Assembly: GCA_946811185.2 (NCBI GenBank)
Contig: OX328096.1
Span: 44,344,252 to 44,408,251 of the forward strand
Length of the DNA: 64,000 nucleotides
Source: Hippopus hippopus
Taxonomy: Eukaryota; Mollusca; Bivalvia; Cardiida; Cardiidae
Direction: 5' to 3'
Shown here: positions 32,892-42,731 of the stretch, in pieces
How positions within the stretch are numbered: the stretch's first letter is position 1
Layout of the letters: each line of letters starts with the position of its first letter
The notes under the pieces: model-generated
What the model saw: the letters and a program-made list of their open reading frames with translations, nothing else
Database searches by the model: none
Told to the model about the DNA's origin: nothing
Made by a program: the position numbers and the translations under genes

Positions 32892-33133
32892 TTCAACTCT
32901 TTCCTAAACAACAAATTTCAAGCTTTTCCAGTTTAAAAAAAAAATCTTCTGGCAACATTTATGAAATTTGAACATGTTGTGAACTAAATTCTTTGACAGG
33001 GTAGAAAACAAAGTGGAAAAAGGAGAAAATACTGGTTACATATATCAGCATTTTTCTCCTTTACCCACAATGTTTTCAAACGCTTTCTATGTGAGGTTCA
33101 ATAAAGCTCTGGATTGCTTGGTACAGGGTTTAA
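32892..33133 (+). mobile_element. MITE-B copy, lengthened loop
   Basis: TTCAACTCTTTCCTAAACAA left. Arms are present (GTGGAAAAAGGAGAAAATAC, then TTTTTCTCCTTTACCCACAA) around an expanded loop GGTTACATATATCAGC. Right GCTTGGTACAGGGTTTAA. Confidence 0.75.
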
Positions 33134-33221
33134 GATCAGGTGATGAATATCATGATCCGCTCTGACGAAATTTATGGGAGAAGCGGAGTAAATGTTATTA
33201 CCAAACCCCGCAGCGATCGTT

Positions 33222-33435
33222 TTAATCCGTAGGAAGCTGAGAACGGCTTTCAGGGCTTTTGCGGACAGTGTAGATCAAGATCAGACTGCACAGAACGTGC
33301 AGTCTGATCTTTGATCTGCACTGTCCGATACGTTGAGATTTTTCTCTCGGAAAAAGGATTTAGAAATCGCAATATTTTTGACTTTACTAATGACTCGAAA
33401 TTTTCATTTTGTTGCTATAGCAGTTGAAGGGTTAA
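33222..33435 (+). mobile_element. MITE-A copy
   Basis: TTAATCCGTAGGAAGCTGAG left (diverged), palindrome about 33262-33327 with strong arms, right GTTGAAGGGTTAA. Confidence 0.85.
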
Positions 33436-33816
33436 AGGCGCAATAAAACATAAATTTTAATCATCAACCACGATTTCAAATAGTCCATGTCTTGATGGAT
33501 AATTCCCAGATCTGCTTTAAATAAACATGGATTTACTTTACCTTCAACACATCCGGTTTGCATTTTTTTGGTTAAATGTGGGAAAGCAGCCAGTGACTTG
33601 GACACAGTGTTGTTCGTTACACTGGGTCTTCAGGAACACTTGGATAGGCTCAACTGCTGCCTCGATCTTGAGAAATAATATTGAAAACGGCCTTAAAAGC
33701 AAAACGCAAAATAAAAGAGAAAATTTTTGTGTGATATCTGAGCTTTGACCATAGTGTGATGTAAGGCAGAGTTTATACGAGTACGATAAAGGAGCAAAGA
33801 AGTACTGTTTAATCTT

Positions 33817-33822
<6 letters not shown>
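33436..33822. other. Unassigned interval
   Basis: Overlapping frames at 33527-33930 on both strands show no similarity. No element seen. Confidence 0.4.
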
Positions 33823-33870
<48 letters not shown>

Positions 33871-33875
33871 TCTCT
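33821..33875 (+). repeat. (TC)n microsatellite abutting a truncated MITE-B
   Basis: TC repeats with one CCC interruption at the right run straight into MITE-B interior sequence. Confidence 0.9.
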
Positions 33876-34009
33876 TTGACAGGAAAGTTAAATCATTGTG
33901 GAAAAAACAGAAAATGCTGGTAACCAGCATTTTCTCCTTCCCTTAAACGTTTTTCTAAACCAACCTTTCCAAGATCGCTAGAACTTAGGATTTCGCGGTA
34001 AAGGGTTAA
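33876..34009 (+). mobile_element. MITE-B, left third replaced by the TC run
   Basis: Begins inside the family (TTTGACAGGAAAG), keeps a perfect centre (AATGCTGGTAACCAGCATTT) and ends CGCGGTAAAGGGTTAA. Confidence 0.8.
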
Positions 34010-34189
34010 AGAAAACTACATAAAGGAGGTGATAACCCTGATACTGGTAAAGATAGAGTTCAGAAAACATTATGGCAGATGGAGGACTTTCATATGTCAT
34101 CAGTGGAAGATGCATTATAATGTCAAAGTTAATGACTTTTATATAAAAGAATCATATTCGTCTATTAGCAAAGTCAACCTTTTAAGGCG

Positions 34190-34362
34190 AAAACATGGAA
34201 TTATGTAGATGGCATAGATCAACATCAGACTGCAGAGAACGTACAGTCTGAACTTGGATCTATACTGTTTGCTTATTTAATCAAGCCTATGATACATTTT
34301 TAACAGTTTCAATGAAGTGTACCTGTATTTCTAGTTGTCGAAAGAGGTCGAGTTTATAATAA
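34190..34362 (+). mobile_element. A-like element of the long-TIR subfamily
   Basis: Core GCATAGATCAACATCAGACT then ACGTACAGTCTGAACTTGGA. The right part GTCGAAAGAGGTCGAGTTTA matches the right arm of the element at 44093-44346. The left terminus is unclear. A MITE-D begins right after it. Confidence 0.6.
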
Positions 34363-34364
34363 AT

Positions 34365-34632
34365 TGGCATGCAACACGCGAAAAGGGACATTCGGACGTT
34401 TGCTTAAAGTGTCTTCCCGGATCAGCCTGCGCAGTTCGCGCAGTCTGATCCGAGACGACACTTTCCGATCTTGTGTGATTTTCTATTTCACGCAAGTCTA
34501 CTGTAGGACAAAATCTAATGTAGTCGTGAAGTGCCGTCTCGGATTAGCCTGCGCGGACTGCGCAGGCTGATCCGAGACGACACTTTACGCAAATGTCCGA
34601 AAGTCCCTTTTCGCATGTTGCAGACCATATAT
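34365..34632 (+). mobile_element. MITE-D, reference copy
   Basis: Left GCAACACGCGAAAAGGGACA, right TTTTCGCATGTTGCAGACC. Two palindromes follow each other: one around 34419-34456 (CAGCCTGCGCAGTTCGCGCA) and one around 34542-34580 (AGCCTGCGCGGACTGCGCAG). They are separated by GCAAGTCTACTGTAGGACAA. The two palindromes are inverted relative to each other, so the whole element is also one long inverted repeat. No coding capacity. Confidence 0.85.
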
Positions 34633-34645
34633 GGCGCTGAGAGAA

Positions 34646-34858
34646 TTAACCCTTATCCTGTTAAATAAGTAAAATGAAACTTTCAGCCGATAATGAAAAA
34701 ACAAAATTTTCTTATTTCAAAGGTACTTTTTTGGCGGAAAATGTTCCCATATCGGTAAGTGTACATCAAAGATCAGACTGCACGTTTTTTGTAATCTGAT
34801 CTTGATCTTTACTGTCCGCAAAAGGTCAGTGAGTCGCACCAAGCAGCCTAAGGGTTAA
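34646..34858 (-). mobile_element. MITE-A copy, full length
   Basis: TTAACCCTTATCCTGTTAAA to AGCAGCCTAAGGGTTAA. One palindrome arm mutated (GTTTTTTGTAATCTGATC). Confidence 0.85.
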
Positions 34859-35047
34859 TTGTGCATGCAGAGCTATGCAGAAAAGAATACATAGCTATAA
34901 TTTCTAATATTTTTAATGATAAATGTGTTTGATCTTCGAAATGAACTTTCACATAATTATACATCATACGTTCCAACAACTACTATGAAACATTTGGTAT
35001 ATAATTACTTTCATAATATGATACTTGTTAACGATATGCCCATGGAA

Positions 35048-35278
35048 CCAGGGTCTGTTTTCACAAACCATTCCAAATAAAAATTCAAATCCAGAAAGTA
35101 AAATAAAGTTTGATCGACAAAACGAAAATGGTTGAACCAATCAGAAATGGCGTTACTTTGAAGTTAGAAAGTACAACAAATTTTGATCGGCAAAGTCAAA
35201 ATGGTTCAGCCAATCGAAAAGAGCGTTACTTTGAAATTTACTGTCTTTTTGACTGAAAATGTTATCGGGAATACTTGG
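35048..35278. mobile_element. Repeat E copy with internal duplication
   Basis: GAAAATGGTTGAACCAATCA and CAAAATGGTTCAGCCAATCG are two direct copies about 69 bp apart, each followed by GCGTTACTTTGAA. One family arm has thus been tandemly duplicated. Confidence 0.6.
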
Positions 35279-35280
35279 TG

Positions 35281-35555
35281 AAACGGGGCTTTAATACATC
35301 CCTGCGATGCATTATACCAAGCTAGTCATCACATCATTATGGATCCATCAAATCCACTTTGTCTATCAAACGACTGATTCATGAGGTAGAATCTTCCTTT
35401 GATATTCAGGAAGTTGTCCAATAGCAAAACATTTTCACTTTGGACATGCGGAAAATTTACAAAAAGCAAAATGTACCGGCCCAGGTCAGCCTGCCCGGGC
35501 CGCGCAGGCTGACATATGTCGATACTTCTGGCAGATGCATTAAATCCTCCTTCGT
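35281..35555 (-). mobile_element. MITE-C copy
   Basis: GATGCATTATACCAAGCTAG left. Palindrome about 35484-35512 with altered centre CCTGCCCGGGCCGCGCAGG. Both ends diverged. Confidence 0.75.
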
Positions 35556-35921
35556 TTTTACGTTACTCGTATGTGTTATTTCATTTTTGTACACATATAT
35601 AACTTTGATAAACTTTTTACTTAGTACTTTATGTTTACATATGAATAAAAGATAAAATACTCGGTGAAATTTTACGTTTGTTAATGAGTGAAATATGAAT
35701 ATGAGGTATGATAAATTATTTTCATTAACGATTATGACGATTTTTCTGTTTTTATCTTTTGATGAAACACACGGTTTTAAGTGGATGTGGTTTGTTCTCG
35801 GTAAAGAAATGATGTAATGATAATGCGTTATTAGTCTTTCAAGATGGATTATCTAAATAATTATAGCCATCTATCAAATTATAATTTATGGAGGAAATGA
35901 AGATTATATATGAAGATTATA

Positions 35922-36036
35922 TATGAGCCATGCTCTGGGAAAAGGGGATTTAATGCACCTCTGTGAAGCAGTATAAATACTACGCAAGTCGTCACATAAT
36001 TATGGATCCATAAAATCCAGTTTGTTTAACAACCGA
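35922..36036 (-). mobile_element. MITE-C left fragment joined to MITE-B half
   Basis: ATGAGCCATGCTCTGGGAAA to TTTGTTTAACAACCGA, then sequence switches to MITE-B. Confidence 0.75.
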
Positions 36037-36085
36037 ATGGGTAACAGCATTTTCTCCTTTTTTCAACGATGTTTTCTAAAATCTT
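36037..36085. mobile_element. MITE-B right-arm fragment
   Basis: TGGGTAACAGCATTTTCTCC then CGATGTTTTCTAAAATCTTC: only the second palindrome arm, beginning at the centre of the palindrome. Confidence 0.6.
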
Positions 36086-36167
36086 CCTTTGGATGGCTGG
36101 AATGCTGCCGAACTGAAAAAGGTTCAAGCGACACGAAACCAGGAATAACCTCGTCTGAAAGTGTCAA

Positions 36168-36332
36168 AGTCTTATTCTATATTAAGAAAACAATACAATC
36201 TCTGATTGGCTAAACCATTTAGTTTAGGCAAGGTTTAACTAGTAAGTTGTGTTACTTTCAAATTTGGAAAACCTTAAAGAAATAAGACATAGAACGTTCT
36301 TAAGAATGGTTAGTGAATACGGACCCTGAAAT
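36168..36332. mobile_element. Repeat E copy, rearranged
   Basis: TCTGATTGGCTAAACCATTT then GTTGTGTTACTTTCAAA and TTCTTAAGAATGGTTAGTGA. The second CCAATCAG arm is disrupted. A second right-end-like piece (ATGGTTGGTGAATACGGGC) follows at about 36390-36408. Confidence 0.6.
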
Positions 36333-36621
36333 TGCTTTACTGTGAATGTTGAACATTCTTGAGGGTTATGCTAGGAGCACAATGTCGAATGGTTGGTGAA
36401 TACGGGCACAGTACTCACCTTAAAGGATATCATCGAATGGGTTCGTTCTGATCATTGTATCAACAATAGGTAAGACACAAATCGACCCACAGACTTTAGG
36501 AGACATCTTTAGAAGTTGCAAAACTTTACGACCTTAAGATTAAATTAGGTTTTATTAATCAGAAGGTTACAGGAGACACAAAATTTACTAAAGTGGTCCC
36601 CGTTGCACATCTATATCGTCC

Positions 36622-36690
36622 GGCCGGGTAGCTCAGTGGTTAATGTGTCTTACCCGTGACCTGGTGGTTGCGAGGTCGATTTTCACTTCT
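36622..36690 (+). mobile_element. tRNA-like SINE head fragment
   Basis: An A-box-like GGTAGCTCAGTGGTTAATGT is followed by a weak B box (GCGAGGTCGATTTTC). No SINE body follows; a MITE-C begins within 15 bases. Confidence 0.55.
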
Positions 36691-36699
36691 GATACATAC

Positions 36700-36884
36700 A
36701 TATGGGCAGTGCTCTGTGAAAATGGGCTTAATGCATCTACAAAAACTTTCGACCCTTTTTTGATTTTGATAAATTTTCTGCATGTCAAAGGACCAGTGTG
36801 CCTCATGATTCAGTTGGTTGTTATATAAACTGGATTTTTATAGATCCATAATAATGCAAAGATTTGCTTGGTATTTGCATCCGG
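36700..36884 (+). mobile_element. MITE-C with palindrome excised and right end lost
   Basis: AGTGCTCTGTGAAAATGGGC left. After AAAACTTTCGACCC the whole palindrome is missing. It stops at GCTTGGTATTTGCATCCGG, which is then repeated in inverse orientation. Confidence 0.75.
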
Positions 36885-37013
36885 CTTTTATATATATCCG
36901 GATGCAAATACCAAGCAACTAGTTTAGATTGATTACCTCCCCTGATACAACTAAGTGTATAGTGTATTTCAGCTATACGCTTAGTTGTATCAGGGGAGGT
37001 AATCAATCTAAAC
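36866..37013. repeat. Two consecutive hairpins
   Basis: Hairpin 1: arms 36866-36884 and 36898-36916, identical over 19 bp, loop CTTTTATATATAT. Hairpin 2: arms 36922-36961 and 36974-37013, 40 bp with one mismatch (core TACCTCCCCTGATACAAC), 12-base loop. Only five bases separate them. Confidence 0.85.
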
Positions 37014-37380
37014 CAGTACCGATCCCCAGATGTAGCAATAATGGTATAAACCAAGGCAGGACCGTCTCTTGACCAGGTGGAACTTGGGTCAATGCCGTGG
37101 TAAACCTTGGTAATCCACCGATAACTTCGGTTTTATCTTTAGTCTGTAGGGAGGCCACAGGAGATACAATGGGTTCTAAACTAGTCCCCGTTGCAAATAA
37201 AGGGTATACACAATATAATTATATCTGTACACTTTGCTGTATAAGGGGAGGTAACCAATGAACGTGTTCCGTTGATAATGGTAAAGCAATACCGGTATAT
37301 ACCAGAGCAGGACCGTCTCTTAGCCAGATGGAACTTGGCCCAATATCGTAATAAAGCTCAGTAATCCAGCGCTGAATCGT
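37014..37380 (+). repeat. Diverged direct duplication
   Basis: AGGACCGTCTCTTGACCAGG at about 37058 recurs as AGGACCGTCTCTTAGCCAGA at about 37310. TACCTCCCC-type sequence precedes each (37000, 37244). GTCCCCGTTGCAAATAAAGG at 37184 also has a relative at 36596, before the MITE-C. This suggests an older tandem unit of about 250 bp, broken by insertions. Confidence 0.6.
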
Positions 37381-37949
37381 TCTACACCCTTCGAAACAGA
37401 AAATTTTGCGATGAAAAAGGCAACGGGTAAACCCGACGTGAGTAATGACATACGGTTTATACCAAAAAAACATTAAACATTCAAATTGAGTGCCAATTAA
37501 GCTGACATCCTCTGATATATGGCTTTGCATAGTAGTGTCAGTTTTATGAAAAATTGTCATTAAAGGTATTGCGTTCGTCAGATTTTATTGCAAATCAGAA
37601 TTAATGGTGTCGAATATAAGCTGTCAAAGTTAATTCCCCTAAAAACATGGGTTTTGTGAATTCACACAGATACAACTTGTTTTGCTGGTCTTTGACTGCG
37701 TTTTCGACTGTATAACAGTAATGCTACGTTTACACCATGTTCCCGGCGACCATGGCAGCCTCGTTTGTCGGAAAAGTAGTGGGCCATGAGATTTTGGTAG
37801 TTTTTTCTTCAATTACCAAGTTCAGTTAGGTCTAGCTGGGTTTCTTTACAGTACCTCATGGTATACGTTGCAGGCCGTTGAGGGAAGGGGCTGTTCAGTT
37901 CTATGGAGCCCAAATTCTACTACGGTTCGGCCTGTTTTCTACCACAGAT
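37381..37949. other. Unassigned interval
   Basis: No element recognised. The 113-codon minus-strand frame (37219-37560) lies mainly over the duplicated repeat and is not credible. Confidence 0.4.
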
Positions 37950-38028
37950 GCCCAGACTGCCCAGGCTGAACTGAGACGATGCTTTTTGCAGATACATGTA
38001 TATTAAACCACCTTTTCACAGGCCATTA
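37950..38028 (-). mobile_element. MITE-C right-end remnant
   Basis: GCCCAGACTGCCCAGGCTGA then CTTTTTGCAGATACATG and CACCTTTTCACAGGCCATTA. The left part is not clearly recognisable. Confidence 0.5.
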
Positions 38029-38936
38029 CTAAATTACATTCGTAGGAAGACTAAAGTGCCCCAAATAAATACAATTTAGGGCTACTTATAAAAAATCTTT
38101 AAATGTAAAGCAGGACAGAACGGTGGGTCATTTAACTTAGTTTATCTTTAAAACGTTATAAATATTTCCTACCATTCCAAGAAAAAAACCCACATCAGTT
38201 TTTCAATTCGTCTTCGTTCTTATAGGATTTTTCATTAATTTGACCTTCGACGAATCCACTTTAGTATTTCGTTTGAAATTCTATTATTCAAAGCTTTTAA
38301 TTCCAACTTCTTACACAGTAAGAGATTTTTATCGTTCTACTCATTTTCATCTTCTATTGAAGTCATTTATCCATGTGGATGAATGAACAAATGAAACTCT
38401 CCCTCCCACTGCCAGTTTTCAGTATCAGTGGCTTTTGCAGACGGCGTAGATCAAGATAAGGCTGTACAGAACGTGAAGTCTGATCTTTGATCTACGTCGT
38501 AAGCTACTGGAATGTTGACCATGTACATCCATGTTGAATAGAATGGTATTGGCAGTCGTCAATAAAGTCGAGCTTCCTCACGTCGCAGCGAGAATGTCAT
38601 TATGTTTCAGCCGAGACATTTGTCAATTATTTCATTCTTGTGTCATGGGTCAAAATTTTATGTTGGAAAAGAAGCATATAACGTTATCAGAATGAAAATT
38701 AGTTACATGATTCTACAACAAAATCCTGGGCGCCATTAAGAGGCTCGTGGACAGTAACTATACTATTTTAGACGGTGCAAAACCTTAAGGCAACCAAAAT
38801 CTACAGACCATCTTTACTGGAACATTGTGGCAGCAGAATACATAACTCTTATTGAAATATTTCACCTTTACCACACTCTTTTACATGCACTCTGGTGTTA
38901 CAATGACATTCAAAGGTTAATTGTCCATATCATATG
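38029..38936. other. Interval with one A-like core
   Basis: At 38428-38505, GACGGCGTAGATCAAGATAA and GTGAAGTCTGATCTTTGATC form a diverged A-type palindrome of the long-TIR subfamily. Nothing else seen. Confidence 0.45.
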
Positions 38937-39169
38937 TTAACTCTCTACCAAACCACCGTGACAATTTTGGACTTGATCAAATTGAAAACATTTGCAGATG
39001 ACAAAATAACTGCTGCTGGCATTCTGATATTTGGCTGTGAAAAAGTAGAAAACATCGTGGGAAAAGGAGAAAATGCTGGTTACCAGCATTTTCTCCTTTT
39101 CCCACAATGTTTTTAAAAGGCTTTTTCCTCAGGGTCATTAACAGTCGTGGTTGTGTGGTATAGGGTTAA
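38937..39169 (+). mobile_element. MITE-B copy, full length
   Basis: TTAA 38937-38940 and 39166-39169. Palindrome about 39050-39112, essentially perfect (ACAT C against ACAAT at the outer edge). Confidence 0.9.
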
Positions 39170-39305
39170 AGATTTCAAACTTGTCTGCTGCCATTTCTTG
39201 ATAAAGGTAATGAGTAATATGAGAATTAAGGAGTTTCAAAATTCATAAAGAATGATTCATAAATCAAATTTTAATAAAGAAAATTATCTTTCATGATCAA
39301 AGGAT

Positions 39306-39536
39306 TTAACTCTGTACCAGACGAACAAATTTTTGCATTTGTCCAATTCAAAAGCATTTGCTGACGACAAAATTAATTGTGGGTGAAATCTTGGAAGTTC
39401 TCTCAGAAATGTGAAAAAAGCATTATGGGAAAAGGAGAAAATGCTGGTTACCAGCACTTTTTCCTTTTCCCACTATGTTTTCAAAAGCCTTTATCCTCAG
39501 TGTTCTTAAACACATGATTATTTGGTAAAGGGTTAA
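39306..39536 (+). mobile_element. MITE-B copy, full length
   Basis: TTAA 39306-39309 and 39533-39536. Palindrome about 39420-39482 with one arm reading CAGCACTTTTTCC. Confidence 0.9.
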
Positions 39537-39770
39537 ACTTAATTCAAAACTTTAAGCCAAATAGTTATGATGTTTTTATCAGACAATCTGATCACAGATT
39601 TAGTCTAATGAAATACAAATGACCCTTTTTTCCTGGAAGATAGTTTTTTAGGGGTCAGCCCAGAGTATTAGCCTCTCTTATTAGGGGTTCTGTGTTCGAC
39701 TTCCGTGACAAGCAGAGTTAACCTTTGGAATAACCAATTTCATGTTAGGATATGTTTAGTTTTTGAGCAA

Positions 39771-39771
<1 letters not shown>

Positions 39772-39823
<52 letters not shown>
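39772..39823 (+). repeat. (AG)26 microsatellite
   Basis: Perfect AG run between GAGCAAGC and ATCAGTGTCAGC. No MITE is recognisable at either side. Confidence 0.9.
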
Positions 39824-39825
<2 letters not shown>

Positions 39826-40092
39826 AGTGTCAGCATATTTTGTTGTTCAGTCGATGTGAAAAGAACAAAAATAACCACATTTTTCATATGCTAGAAATAA
39901 TTTCAGAATAGATAATATTACAAACATGTATCACTGCTTTTCTAAGAATTACGTTGTATTTTTTTATGTTAAGAAGCCCACATTTCGGTATTAATGTAAA
40001 TGATTGAATGGGGAAACTTTGAATATAATTATTATATTAACAACAGTTAAGTGATAGGTTATTTCAGCCTCATATCAAATGATCACATAATT

Positions 40093-40266
40093 GTAACGAC
40101 CCTTGGGAAAGGAGGAAAAGGTTTTGAAAACTTGTTGACCAGCATTTTGTCTCTCTTCCACAATACTGTGTAGCCTACCTTATAATTCCCAGTAGCCTCA
40201 TTTAAGTAAATTTTGTCGTCTGCAAATAATTTCAGTATGAAAGAATCTCATACTCTATCTTCTTGT
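40093..40266 (-). mobile_element. MITE-B lacking one palindrome arm
   Basis: GTAACGACCCTTGGGAAAGG and GGTTTTGAAAAC lead directly to TTGTTGACCAGCATTTTGTC: the first arm is deleted up to the centre. TTTTGTCGTCTGCAAATAAT follows. Confidence 0.75.
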
Positions 40267-40493
40267 TAAACCTTCGCCAAACAACACCGTGCTTTATGAA
40301 CCTCGACCAGTAAAGTTTTTGAAAGCATTGTGGGAAAAGGAGAAAATGCTGGTAACCAGCATTTTCTCCTTTTTCCATAATACTTTCAATGAAAAAATAA
40401 AACCCCATTATTTTGGCCACATTTAATTTAGTCGTTTGCAATTGCTTTCAATATTGACGAATGTAAAACTTTGTCGTCTGTTTAAGAGTAAAG
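40266..40493 (-). mobile_element. MITE-B copy
   Basis: Starts at TTAA 40266, palindrome about 40327-40386 with perfect centre, ends TTTGTCGTCTGTTTAAGAG. It abuts the previous copy. Confidence 0.85.
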
Positions 40494-40793
40494 TGATAGG
40501 ATATTTTCACCGAAGATTGATGACCGGGCAGACAGTCTTGTTATAAACATGGCGCCTGTCAATCATTGACGCACCCCACAACAGTCAGTTTTACCTATCA
40601 TTTTTAACGAGGAGTGACAGAAAGGATTTTAGGAATGATAAAATGTCATGTGACATGTGTCCAAGATTTGATTGGATTATTATGACTAATACTCGTACAA
40701 TATACTTCAGTTTTACCCCAATTTAGACTTATTTATCTTTTCGGTTCTTTGAAAGACCATGTAAAAACATCTTAGCTTTATATTTTTATTAGT
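40494..40793. other. Unassigned interval with homeodomain-type motifs
   Basis: GGCGCCTGTCAATCATTGAC (about 40552-40571) contains a TGATTGACAG site on the minus strand, as bound by Pbx/Meis-type factors. No element is present. Function unproven. Confidence 0.3.
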
Positions 40794-40829
40794 TGAACAA
40801 TGCTCTGTGTAAAGGGGATTAAATGCTTT

Positions 40830-41093
40830 TGAGCCTTGCTCTGGCAAAAGGGGGCTTAATGCACCTCCGTGATACATGATGCCAGGCAAGTCATCATATA
40901 ATCATGGATCCTTGATAGCCACTTTTTTTTAAACAACCGACTTGATCATGAGGTAGACGGGTCCTTTAACATACAGATAATTGACCAATAGCGAAAAGTT
41001 TCGGCTCAGGTCAGCCTGCGCAGATTGCGCAGGCTGACCTGGGTCGATACTTTTCGCAGATGCATTAAGCCCCTTTTCACAGAACATGACTCA
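40830..41093 (-). mobile_element. MITE-C nested inside another MITE-C
   Basis: GAGCCTTGCTCTGGCAAAAG left, palindrome about 41008-41044 with strong arms (AGCCTGCGCAGATTGCGCAG), right CACAGAACATGACTCA. The TTT on both sides may be the target duplication. Confidence 0.8.
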
Positions 41094-41256
41094 TTTGCAA
41101 AATATATCGACCCATGCCACCCTCTGCTGTCCGCCCAGGCTGAACTTGGTCGAAACCTTCGCTATTGGTCATTTTTTTTTTTGCATGTCTAATGACCTGT
41201 CTACCTCATTATTCAACCGGTTGTTAGACAAAATGGGTTTTATGCATGCATGATTA

Positions 41257-42032
41257 CGATGCTGTCCGGTAATCTTGCGCACCTAAGCAAACGACTGTTT
41301 ACTTATGACACTAAAATAAATAGCTAGATCCCCACAGCTATTTATCTATTTACAGATATATTTCATCTAGATTATGACTCAAGATAGTTATAGAAAGATT
41401 CCCAGAACAACACGAACTTTTAAGAAGTAAACTATCGCCGTGAGGTTTTATCCGGCATACAACTGTCCGGTGATCTTGCGCACTTCCATAAATGACGTCA
41501 ATGCAAAGGATTTCTAATGTATTTGTGGCCCATACAAAGAAAAATTGTAGAAAAGAAATAATTATGCTCGAATTGGGCCTTTGATTCAGAACTTTGACAA
41601 AATGCCGGCAAATAGGAAATGAATTTGACGTCTGATAAAGGTTGCACGTAAATAAGGAAAATAATGTTAAAACTGTTCCTTAATATCTTATAAAGTTGTA
41701 AAATATGTGTTTAATTGATTCGTTTTTGTGATGAGACATAAATTGCTCGTTTAACTGACAGGTAAAAAGTGTTACAGCCAGCCTCGTCGGGAATTGGGTC
41801 ATAGGGCGTGTTTATGAATAATTAGTCAGGATGATGTCATAGACAAACTTTAGACACTCTCAGGTACAAAATTTAACGATAGTTACTTTCTGAAGGTTTC
41901 TCTGTTATTCTAAATTCCTATGGTCTAAGAAAAACTGCAGAAACGGGTAGAATTCATCAAACAAACACGCGAAACAGCAATCTACCAAAGTGCGCAAGAT
42001 TACCGGACGCGCAAGATTACCAGACACGACGG
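41257..42032 (+). mobile_element. 776-bp DNA transposon with TA target duplication
   Basis: TA at 41255-41256 and 42033-42034 flank the insert. About 26-bp terminal inverted repeats contain TGTCCGGTAATCTTGCGCAC at the left and its complement at the right (7 mismatches over the 26). The right end holds the motif twice (GCGCAAGATTACC at 41992 and 42010). Another internal copy is at about 41468 (TGTCCGGTGATCTTGCGCAC). No transposase frame, so non-autonomous. TA targets suggest a Tc1/mariner-like mechanism (inference). Confidence 0.75.
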
Positions 42033-42189
42033 TATGTGATGATTTGCTTGGTATAATGCATTACGGGGATGCATAAAACCCCCTCTTGTCAGAGCATGGC
42101 CCATGTGTTTTTATTGTGAAATGTTTCTCCATAACTGTTGAAAGAATTACCCAGTATTATAAGATATGAGTAAAATGCCTACCTTTTTA

Positions 42190-42400
42190 ATAGAAAAGGT
42201 AAAACCACGGGTTGTATTCATCAACTATTTTTATTTCAATTCAAATACTAAATAGATACTAAATACTAAATCTTTAATTTCAAAACAAGACACTTGATAG
42301 GCCCAAACGTTCTGTCTCAGCCAAATAATTATATGGCAAAGTTTAGAATTAGCATTTGAACAATATTTAGAATCATTGGTGAGCACGGTTCCAGTAGCCT
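42190..42400. mobile_element. Possible repeat E copy
   Basis: ACCACGGGTTGTATTCATCA left and AGAATCATTGGTGAGCACGG right resemble the E outer ends. The centre has CTCAGCCAAATAATTATATG. Weak. Confidence 0.4.
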
Positions 42401-42731
42401 CGACATGATTCGTTGAGTTACATAAGTTAAAACACCTCACAACTGGATTCGAACGTAGGACCTTTAATGTGAGGGAATTTAGTCCGGAACTACCGTCAAC
42501 AAATGACACAAAATGACAGATAAAGAAGAATATTCGAAGAAAGGGAAAAGGTCTGTTTGTCTGAAATAGAAAACACACTGAGGGATAAAGTTCAATAATG
42601 TCTCATTTTTCTGTAATGTTTTCAAAAGCAGTCGATACCCCCACCCCCGTTTTTTTTTCCGAAAGCTGTTTTAAAACGTGTACAATATGGAAGTGAAAAG
42701 TCGTTTTTAGTACTGTGTAAGTTCTTCAAGA
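42401..42731. other. Interval with possible minus-strand B box
   Basis: GGATTCGAACGTAGGACC (about 42442-42459) is a B-box-like motif on the minus strand, perhaps a SINE relic, without matching A box. A partial MITE-B right arm (CTGTAATGTTTTCAAAAGCA) is at about 42613. Confidence 0.3.

Larger units (their letters stand above)
40794..42104 (+). mobile_element. MITE-C split by two later insertions
   Basis: Pieces: left end 40794-40829 (AACAATGCTCTGTGTAAAGG), middle 41094-41256 (GCAAAATATATCGACCCATG to GCATGCATGATTA), right end 42033-42104 (TATGTGATGATTTGCTTGG to CAGAGCATGGCCCATG). Removing the two inserts leaves one family-length copy. Confidence 0.8.

Noticed and set aside
39650..39720. tRNA-like head (GGGTTCTGTGTTCGACTTCC)
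   Set aside because: Only a weak B-box resemblance; nothing tRNA-like at the expected A-box distance.
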